NCBI RefSeq assembly: GCF_000013345.1
Contig: NC_007777.1
Span: forward strand, 1,488,001 to 1,552,000
Length of the DNA: 64,000 nt
Source of the DNA: Frankia casuarinae
GTDB taxonomy: Bacteria > Actinomycetota > Actinomycetes > Frankiales > Frankiaceae
Direction: 5' to 3'
How positions within the stretch are numbered: position 1 is the first letter of the stretch; each line of letters opens with the position of its first letter. The position numbers were made by a program, and so were the translations under genes. The notes below the pieces were generated by a model. That model saw nothing but the letters and a program-made list of their open reading frames with translations. It was not told the DNA's origin and did not search any database. Shown here one piece after another: positions 58,089 through 64,000 of the stretch.

Positions 58089-59317
58089 CCGCGCCGAGCG
58101 GTGTCGCGCACATGGGCAACGGCGCGCAGGAAGCCGTCCACGGACGCGGCGAGCTCGATGTCGCCGATCACCTTCTCCGACTCCTGGGCCATCCTGGCCA
58201 GGACGTCGGGGCGCGCGCGCAGCTCCCCGAGGATCCGTGCGAGCGCGTCCACATCGCCGACCGGGTGAACCCGGCCGTTGCGGCCGGGACGGACGTCGTC
58301 GGTCGGGCCGGTGGAGCCCACCCGGTCGCTGACCACCACCGGCAGGCCGCAGAGCACCGCCTCCTTGACCGCCAGCGGATGCGGATCCCGCTCGGCGGGG
58401 TGCAGGTAGAGGTCGCTGGCCGCGTACAGGCGGGGGAGCCGTTCCTGGTCGGCGAATCCGACCATCCGCAACGCGCCGCCGAGCTCGGCGGCCACCGCAT
58501 CGAGAGTGGCGCGCAGCACTCCGTCCCCAGCCATGATCACGATGATTTCCCGGTCGACCGGACCCCGGGGCGTGCGGGTGAGGATGCGCAGTGCGTCCGC
58601 GATGTCGAGGGGGCGCTTCCGAGAGATCATCTTTCCGGCGAACAAGGCGACAAGGGCGTCCGGGGCGATGCCCAGCTCGGCGCGGATCGCCGTTCGATGC
58701 TTGTCCCGATGCGCCAGTACGGCCCGCAGCGCCGTCTCATCGGTGGGATACGGCGTGCGGAACATGCGGGTGGCGGGGACTCCATAGTTGGCCAGGTACG
58801 CCTCGTTGTTGTCGCCGATCGTGAGGAATGCGCTCACTGAACGCATCAGGTGGGGCAGCGTGAGCCGTTTGACGGCGCGGACGGCTGGGGTTCGCTGGCC
58901 GAGGAGCTCGCTGTCACTGATCATGAGGGCGGGTACGCCTCGTCGCCGGCACCAGGCGAGCGCCGCGAGGGAATGGGCGTACCGGTATCCGTAGACGAGC
59001 ACGCATGCGGGGCGCAGTCGGTCCAGGGCCGCCCAGGTCCGGGTAACCATCTGCCGGGTGACGTCGGGCTGCCGCCAGCCAGGGCGCAGCGGCAGGTCCG
59101 CGATGAACTCGTGGTGATAACCGGTTACGACGTCCGATTTCCACTGCACGTCGAGGCCGAAATCCGCGTCGAAGTAGCGTTCCAGGCCCGATCGGGACAG
59201 GAAGAGCACCCGAAGATCCACCTCGTGTTCGGTCAACGCCCGGTACAGCGGCGCGAAATGCTGGATCGCGTGCGATACGACGACTGCCACCGTCGTCGAC
59301 CTGGGGACGGAGGTCAT
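58085..59317 (-). CDS. Glycosyltransferase family 4 protein
   Basis: 410 residues. The N-terminal half begins TTVAVVVSHAIQHFAPLYRA and contains DSELLGQRTPAVRAVKR and FLTIGDNNEAYLANYGVP, segments found in GT4 enzymes that build O-antigen-like glycans. The C-terminal donor domain has VALFAGKMISRKRPLDIADA, RMVGFADQERLPRLYAASDL and HPLAVKEAVLCGLPVVVSDR, which carries the conserved Glu. First gene of the minus-strand operon; the flippase fusion starts inside its stop. The 17-bp array lies upstream in the intergenic region. Confidence 0.88.
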   Translation of the reverse strand: MTSVPRSTTVAVVVSHAIQHFAPLYRALTEHEVDLRVLFLSRSGLERYFDADFGLDVQWKSDVVTGYHHEFIADLPLRPGWRQPDVTRQMVTRTWAALDRLRPACVLVYGYRYAHSLAALAWCRRRGVPALMISDSELLGQRTPAVRAVKRLTLPHLMRSVSAFLTIGDNNEAYLANYGVPATRMFRTPYPTDETALRAVLAHRDKHRTAIRAELGIAPDALVALFAGKMISRKRPLDIADALRILTRTPRGPVDREIIVIMAGDGVLRATLDAVAAELGGALRMVGFADQERLPRLYAASDLYLHPAERDPHPLAVKEAVLCGLPVVVSDRVGSTGPTDDVRPGRNGRVHPVGDVDALARILGELRARPDVLARMAQESEKVIGDIELAASVDGFLRAVAHVRDTARRG

Positions 59318-59461
59318 GAGCCGGCTGTTCCTCCTCGCAATGACCGCTGATCGGACCGGGTGGGCCGTGCGCCAGTACGAATCGATCCGACTCTGTCACT
59401 CAAAGTATTAATCGAGCAACTGTCTGTAGATGCGTGTCGTGGGTCGCGGATCGCGGGTGCC

Positions 59462-59610
59462 GAGTGGCGGTGGGGCCTGAGTGGCGGTGGGGCCTGAGTG
59501 GCGGTGGGGCCTGAGTGGCGGTGGGGCCTGAGTGGCGGTGGGGCCTGAGTGGCGGTGGGGCCTGAGTGGCGGTGGGGCCTGAGTGGCGGTGGGGCCTGAG
59601 TGGCGGTGGG
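59462..59610. repeat. 17-bp tandem array (8 exact copies plus partial)
   Basis: GAGTGGCGGTGGGGCCT is repeated eight times without a mismatch (59462-59597), followed by 13 bases of a ninth copy (59598-59610). It is strongly strand-asymmetric in G and T. There are no spacers, so it is not CRISPR. Exact identity of all copies indicates recent expansion or active homogenisation. Confidence 0.97.
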
Positions 59611-59666
59611 TGGCGGTTGCGGCGTCATCGGGTGGAGACACGCGGGTTCCCCGCCGTGGTCGTCCT

Positions 59667-59693
59667 CCTTCTATCACTGTCAGTGATAGAAGG
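59667..59693. promoter_or_regulatory. Perfect 27-bp palindrome (candidate operator)
   Basis: CCTTCTATCACTG and CAGTGATAGAAGG are exact reverse complements around a single central T. The core CTATCA...TGATAG resembles tet-operator-like sites of TetR-family repressors, though spacing differs. It lies about 95 bp upstream of the epimerase start. As RNA it would also form a hairpin. No regulator gene is adjacent. Confidence 0.75.
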
Positions 59694-59787
59694 GGGGCTG
59701 TCCGAGGGGCGCGCAGTGTCGTTGTCGACCGATGGCGGTACGTGACGCCCATGGCCCGGCTTTCCTTACTCACGGGTGGTGGTTGGA

Positions 59788-60870
59788 GTGACCAGGCGGG
59801 TCGTCGTCGCCGGCGGGGCCGGCTTCCTCGGAAGCCATCTCTGTGACCGCCTGCTGGCTCGGGGTGCCGAGGTGATCTGCGTCGACAACTTCCTCACCGG
59901 CCGGCCGGGCAACATCGACCATCTTCGGAGGCATGGCGGGTTCCGCCTGCTGCGGCGGGACGTGACCGAGCCGATCGACGTCACTGGCCCGGTCGACGCC
60001 GTGCTGAACTTCGCCTCCCCCGCGTCCCCGGTGGACTATCGGGCCCTGCCCCTGGAGACTCTGTCGGTCGGTGCGTCGGGTACCGCGAACCTGCTGGATC
60101 TGGCATATCGCAAGAACGCCCGGTTCCTTCTGGCCTCCACCTCGGAGGTCTATGGCGACCCCCGGGTCCACCCCCAGCCGGAGGAGTACTGGGGCCACGT
60201 CAATCCGATCGGTCCGAGGAGCATGTACGACGAGGCCAAGCGCTTCGCCGAGGCGTTGACCACCGCCCACCGCGCCACCCACGGCACGTCCACCGGGATC
60301 ATCCGGATCTTCAACACCTATGGGCCGAGGATGCGCGCCGACGACGGGCGTGCCATCCCGACCTTCATTGCGCAGGCCCTGCGTGGCCAAGCCGTCACCG
60401 TTGCGGGCGAGGGTCGCCAGACCCGGTCGCTGTGCTACGTCGACGATCTGGTGGAGGGGGTCGTGCGCATGCTGGACAGCGACCTTCCCGGTCCGGTGAA
60501 TCTCGGCAGTCCCCAGGAGATGACGATCATTGATGCGGCGCGGCTCGTCGTGGAGGTATGCGGGGCTGACGTCCCGATCACCTTCGTTCCGCGACCGCAG
60601 GACGATCCCACCGTGCGCTGCCCCGACATCACGCTGGCGCGGGAGGCGCTTGGATGGCGACCCCTGGTGGACGTACGGGACGGGCTTGCCCGCACCGTGG
60701 CCTGGTTCCACGGACGTGTCGAGCGGCCGCGGTCCCCGTGGCTGGTGCCCCGTCAGGAGCCGCCGGCAGGCTCGGACGTGCTGGGCGGTGACCGCGACGG
60801 GTTCACCGTGCGGACTGGTGAACCGGGGCTGGCGGTCAAGGTGGGTGAGGACGACGCGACGGATTCGTGA
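59788..60870 (+). CDS. NAD-dependent epimerase/UDP-glucuronate decarboxylase-like (UXS type)
   Basis: A short-chain dehydrogenase of the extended type. Residues 1-310 match UDP-xylose synthase/UDP-glucuronate decarboxylases: [72 protein letters not shown], the YxxxK pair in [10 protein letters not shown] (near 147), and [12 protein letters not shown]. It probably converts UDP-glucuronate to UDP-xylose or a related nucleotide sugar for the locus. The last about 45 residues are an unrelated polar tail. GTG 59788 and GTG 59776 are both possible. It lies downstream of the palindrome and array. Confidence 0.88.
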   Translation: MTRRVVVAGGAGFLGSHLCDRLLARGAEVICVDNFLTGRPGNIDHLRRHGGFRLLRRDVTEPIDVTGPVDAVLNFASPASPVDYRALPLETLSVGASGTANLLDLAYRKNARFLLASTSEVYGDPRVHPQPEEYWGHVNPIGPRSMYDEAKRFAEALTTAHRATHGTSTGIIRIFNTYGPRMRADDGRAIPTFIAQALRGQAVTVAGEGRQTRSLCYVDDLVEGVVRMLDSDLPGPVNLGSPQEMTIIDAARLVVEVCGADVPITFVPRPQDDPTVRCPDITLAREALGWRPLVDVRDGLARTVAWFHGRVERPRSPWLVPRQEPPAGSDVLGGDRDGFTVRTGEPGLAVKVGEDDATDS

Positions 60871-60914
60871 CCTCAATCCATTGCTCTTTGTAAGACGTCG
60901 ACTACTTTAAGTAT

Positions 60915-61805
60915 GTGACCCAGGATGGCTCTGGAAACCTCGCGGCGATCTCCGGGCATCGTGCCGGTCCGCTGCGCTGGCGGCTGGCGGGACGTCTGGC
61001 CGCGGGCCTTCCCAGCCTGCGCGGTCGTGGCTGGCCGACCCGATGGATGCAGGACCCTGCGAACACCTACAGCGGTCCCCGCTATCGGCCACCAGCGCTC
61101 GCGCCGGTGTTCGACGCGGTTCTGCGCCCCGGTGACTGTTGCTATGACGTCGCTGCTGGCCTCGGGATCTACACCCTGTGGGCGGCCGGGGTAGTGGGAG
61201 CGGCCGGCGAGGTGCATGCCTTCGAGGAAGCACCGCGCACCGGGGCGACGCTCGCGGCACTGGTCGAGCGCAACCGGCTCTCGAGTGTCCACCTGTCCAG
61301 TGCCGCGGTGGGTGCCAGTGCCGCGGTGGGTGCCAGTGCCGCGGTGGGTGCCAGTGCCGCGGTGGGCGTCGCGCCCATCCCGGGCGCGACGCCCATCACC
61401 CTCGATGCCCACGCCGCGCGGCACCGACCGCCCGCCCTGGTCAGGATCGGTGGTGAGGCCGAGAGCCTCGACGTGCTGCGCGGCGCCGGTGAGCTCCTAC
61501 GGGCGCATCGGCCGGCCCTCCTGCTGGCGATGCCGCCCCGCCCCGCCCGCCGCGGCGGAGACCGTTCCGGCGAGAACAGCCACCGCGGCGAAGGGGATCG
61601 GCGGGCTGCCGGGGAGAATCCCGGTGAGCTGGTCTCGCTGCTGGCCGCCGCCGGCTACCGGATCCTCAATCTGAGCCGGCGCGGGCTGACCGGGCAGGGC
61701 GTCTTCTCGCCGAACGTGCTCGCGCTCCACGACGGCTGGGAGCGTTTCGAACAGGTCGCCGTCACCCTGCGGCGTACGCCGCTGCCCCGCGACCGGACGG
61801 CGTGA
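60915..61805 (+). CDS. FkbM-like methyltransferase with internal hexapeptide repeats
   Basis: 296 residues, GTG start. The SAM-binding region is CYDVAAGLGIYTLWAAGVVG and GEVHAFEEAPRTGATLAALV, similar to FkbM-type enzymes. Just after it, where the fold would continue with strand 4, an array of GASAAV hexapeptides is inserted (residues about 128-151). ALVRIGGEAESLDVLRGAGE and LLRAHRPALLLAMP follow, then an Arg/Gly/Glu-rich insertion. The repeats and insertions raise doubt about activity. It sits between the epimerase and the polymerase on the same strand. Assigned by motif I and context. Confidence 0.7.
   Translation: MTQDGSGNLAAISGHRAGPLRWRLAGRLAAGLPSLRGRGWPTRWMQDPANTYSGPRYRPPALAPVFDAVLRPGDCCYDVAAGLGIYTLWAAGVVGAAGEVHAFEEAPRTGATLAALVERNRLSSVHLSSAAVGASAAVGASAAVGASAAVGVAPIPGATPITLDAHAARHRPPALVRIGGEAESLDVLRGAGELLRAHRPALLLAMPPRPARRGGDRSGENSHRGEGDRRAAGENPGELVSLLAAAGYRILNLSRRGLTGQGVFSPNVLALHDGWERFEQVAVTLRRTPLPRDRTA
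61297..61368 (+). repeat. 18-bp tandem repeat inside FkbM-like gene (GASAAV)
   Basis: Unit CCAGTGCCGCGGTGGGTG occurs four times in tandem from 61297, the fourth with one change near its end. Each adds six residues in frame. It lies inside the methyltransferase core rather than a terminus. Confidence 0.93.
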
Positions 61806-61882
61806 GGTTCGGGCATGCCTGATCTTCTCTGTTGGCGAACTCTCTGCTGGCGGACGTCCCGGGCCGCCTGCCCGCTCGCGGG

Positions 61883-63496
61883 ATGTCCGCGGCGCCACTC
61901 AGGTACGCCTGCCGGCGACGCCTCGCCGATCCCCTCGGGTGCGCCGTGGTGATCGCCCCGGCCGTGCCGGGTGGGAGGGTTGCCCACGCCGTCCGCCGTC
62001 CGCCGCTGCTGTGGCTGATGATCGTGATGGTCGGCGTGGTGCCGTGGTTCGTCGAGGCGCTCCGGCTGCCGTCCGAGCCCGACCGGGTGGTCCTGCGCTC
62101 GGTGGCGTTCACGTTCGAATGCCTCGCCGCGCTGCTCCTGGTCGGTGCGCGAGCGGGGCGTGGTTACGGGCTGGGGTTGTTCCGTCTCGGCCCCTGGTAC
62201 CTGCTGTGGACCGGGATGTCGTTCGGGCTGGTGTCACTGGTCTGGCACACCCCCCAGCTGGACACTCCGCAGATCCATCTCGACGGCGTGCTGCGGGCAC
62301 TCGCCCTGGCGAGCCTCGCCCTGCCGCTGTGGACCTGCGGATACCTGCTCGGCCCGGGCCGGCTGGTGACGCGCGCGGCCACCCGGTTTGCCACCGCGGC
62401 GGCGCCCGGGACCGGTACCCGGCTGCGCGACCGGAGCGTGCTGTGGATCCTGTGCGGGATCTCGGTGGCGGCCCGGGTCCTGCAGATTCTCCTGGGCCAG
62501 TATGCCTACCTGGGCGACGCGTCCCAGAAGGTCTCCGAGGCGAGTGCCTACGCCCAGCCGCTCACCCTGCTCGGCGGCCTCGGGATGTCCGCCCTGCTCA
62601 TCGCCGCCGTCGATCTGGCCCGGGGCAGGGAAGACGGGGGCGGGGGGCGTCGGCGGACCTTCGTCGCCCTGCTGTCCGTCGAGATCCTCTTCGCTGTCGC
62701 CAGCGGGATGAAGGGGGTGTTCGCGACCAGCGTGTGGGGAGTGCTGATCGCGTTCTCCGTCGCCCGCGGCCGGCTTCCGATGCGGTGGATCGTCGCGGCC
62801 GCCGCCATCTTCGTCCTCGTGCTGATTCCCTACAACGCCTCCTACCGGGCCCAGGTACGCGGCCAGAGCCACACCATGGACGCTCGGTCGGCGGTGTCCA
62901 TGGCGCCGACCGTGCTGGGCCGGACGCTGTCCGGGGACGCCCCCGCGGGGGAAGGCCCCGGGGAGTCACCGTTGGAGTACCTGACCTCGCGGATGCGAGG
63001 CATCGACAGTCTGGCCATCGTCGTCCAGCTGTCTCCCGACATCGTTCCCTACCGGGACATCAACGAGCTGTTCCTGGCTCCCGTCCTGACCGCCGTGCCC
63101 CGGGCGGTCTGGCCCGACAAACCGATCAGGGCCACCGGCTACGAGTTCAAACAGCAGTACCTCTCGGGGAACGCCCGGATCTACTCCGCGGCCGCTGTCT
63201 CCCCCCAGGCCGACCTCTATCTGCACGGGGGCTTGCTTCCCCTGCTGGTCGGCATGGCACTACTGGGCGCCGGTTTCCGACTGATCGACGAGGCGTGGGA
63301 CCCGATGAAGGATCTACGCTACATCGTGATCTTCGTTCCGCTCTTCCTCCAACTGGTCAACTCCGAGAGCAGCGTGGGGGACCTCCTCGCGGCGTTGCCC
63401 ATCCAGCTGGCCGTGCTGTTCCTGACGGCACGCTTCGCCTACGGTGGCGCCCGGCCCGCAACGAAGGGAAAAAATCTTGCTTATGGACGCCAGTGA
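61883..63496 (+). CDS. O-antigen/oligosaccharide repeat-unit polymerase-like membrane protein (Wzy)
   Basis: About 537 residues with 11-13 predicted transmembrane helices (LLWLMIVMVGVVPWFVEALR; FECLAALLLVGARAG; TFVALLSVEILFAVASGMKG; WIVAAAAIFVLVLIPYNASY) and one large periplasmic loop (SPDIVPYRDINELFLAPVLT, AVPRAVWPDKPIRATGYEFK). This layout is typical of Wzy-type polymerases, which lack strong sequence signatures. ATG 61883 is used; a TTG at 61832 would add 17 residues. It overlaps the downstream methyltransferase by 15 bp. It would polymerise units exported by the flippase of the minus-strand operon. Confidence 0.8.
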   Translation: MSAAPLRYACRRRLADPLGCAVVIAPAVPGGRVAHAVRRPPLLWLMIVMVGVVPWFVEALRLPSEPDRVVLRSVAFTFECLAALLLVGARAGRGYGLGLFRLGPWYLLWTGMSFGLVSLVWHTPQLDTPQIHLDGVLRALALASLALPLWTCGYLLGPGRLVTRAATRFATAAAPGTGTRLRDRSVLWILCGISVAARVLQILLGQYAYLGDASQKVSEASAYAQPLTLLGGLGMSALLIAAVDLARGREDGGGGRRRTFVALLSVEILFAVASGMKGVFATSVWGVLIAFSVARGRLPMRWIVAAAAIFVLVLIPYNASYRAQVRGQSHTMDARSAVSMAPTVLGRTLSGDAPAGEGPGESPLEYLTSRMRGIDSLAIVVQLSPDIVPYRDINELFLAPVLTAVPRAVWPDKPIRATGYEFKQQYLSGNARIYSAAAVSPQADLYLHGGLLPLLVGMALLGAGFRLIDEAWDPMKDLRYIVIFVPLFLQLVNSESSVGDLLAALPIQLAVLFLTARFAYGGARPATKGKNLAYGRQ

Positions 63497-64000
63497 TGTT
63501 CTTTACCGAACCAAGATCTCGATCGCCGGTGCCCTGACGTCCCCGGCGGTGGGAACGGTCATCGCGGCGGCCACCCGCAACCGGGTCCCCAACCACGGGC
63601 TGCGTTTCGACGTGGCTGACCGCGACTTCACCCCGCAGGCGCGGGCGGCGCTGTTCTGGCGGCTGTACGAAGGGGCCGAGATCCGGATGATCCGCCGTCA
63701 TCTCACGACCTCGGGCACCGTCGTGGAACTTGGTGCGAGTCTGGGCATCACCAGCGCGCATATCGCCTCGCGGCTGGCACCCGGCTCGCGGCTGGTGTGT
63801 GTGGAGGCCAATCCCCACCTCATCGAGGGCCTCACGCGACGCCTGGCCGCGTACGCCGGGCACATCACCCTGGACGTGGAGAACAGGGCGATCACGCAGG
63901 CCGTGGGTCCGGTGGCGTTCGCCCTCGTCGGGAACAACCTCGGTTCCCGGTTGTGGGACGACGCGTCACGGCGGACCGTCACCATTCCGGCGGCCACGCT
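63482..64000 (+). CDS. FkbM-like methyltransferase (partial, runs off right edge)
   Basis: The first 173 codons are present. Motif I is TVVELGASLGITSAHIASRL and motif II is SRLVCVEANPHLIEGLTRRL, as in FkbM methyltransferases, which methylate sugar or glycan hydroxyls. The start overlaps the end of the polymerase gene by 15 bp; GAAGGGAA lies just upstream. It continues the plus-strand polysaccharide operon beyond the window. Confidence 0.82.

Larger units (their letters stand above)
59318..59787. other. Divergent control region of the polysaccharide locus
   Basis: About 470 bases between the minus-strand operon and the plus-strand epimerase. It contains an A/T-richer patch (59395-59425), the 17-bp tandem array (59462-59610) and a perfect 27-bp palindrome (59667-59693). 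No gene; the open frames through the array follow its period and are not credible. Confidence 0.7.

Noticed and set aside
59462-59610. CRISPR array
   Set aside because: The copies are contiguous 17-mers with no spacers and no cas genes nearby; it is a tandem repeat.

Overview
The window is about 70% G+C, uses GTG (and a few TTG/CTG) starts freely, and encodes proteins of clearly actinobacterial type: a group 1 sigma factor with a short N-terminus, DnaJ preceded by a CIRCE-controlled hrcA, an Era block with a degenerate cytidine deaminase, and a DHA2 efflux pump beside a TetR regulator. Gene order and protein sequence look most like Frankia or a close relative. That placement is an inference; no rRNA or other taxonomic marker is present. 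No tRNA, rRNA, CRISPR array, insertion sequence or prophage was seen.

Layout. (1) 1-12.4 kb is an accessory/metabolic stretch: a partial TetR regulator and divergent DHA2 exporter with a striking triple operator between them, a membrane protein, a PAC2 protein, an unknown protein, an AEC transporter, an AlkB alkane hydroxylase, a PlsC acyltransferase, an M50-like membrane protease, an SRAP (YedK/HMCES) protein, an HdeD-like protein and a 3Fe-4S ferredoxin. (2) 12.5-32.5 kb is a conserved housekeeping run: comEA-comEC-holA, rpsT (divergent, with its own terminator), lepA, hemW, hrcA-dnaJ-rsmE-phoH-ybeY-CNNM/CorC-cytidine deaminase-like-era-recO-uppS, and a small ABM-fold protein. (3) 32.7-47.3 kb carries a fused alpha-beta glycyl-tRNA synthetase, pyruvate phosphate dikinase, a YdcF protein, transketolase, a PH-domain membrane protein with a 51-residue partner, a dGTPase-like HD protein, dnaG and the principal sigma factor.

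(4) 47.4-64 kb is a cell-surface polysaccharide region. It has two GT4 and one GT2 glycosyltransferases, several methyltransferases, a Wzx-type flippase fused in frame to a TylF-type methyltransferase, a low-molecular-weight tyrosine phosphatase, a two-domain Gfo/Idh/MocA oxidoreductase, a UDP-xylose-synthase-like epimerase, a Wzy-like polymerase and a partial FkbM-like methyltransferase running off the right edge. A c-di-GMP protein (broken GGDEF, intact EAL) and a sortase-like remnant without its catalytic cysteine sit inside it. The centre is marked by a 17-bp tandem array (eight exact copies plus a partial ninth) and a perfect 27-bp palindrome between two divergent halves.

The polysaccharide genes read as one assembly line: nucleotide-sugar conversion (epimerase, oxidoreductase), glycosyl transfer, methyl decoration, flipping, polymerisation, and possible control by tyrosine dephosphorylation and c-di-GMP hydrolysis. 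A second theme of the window is 9-18-bp minisatellites, in-frame in four genes and intergenic in others.
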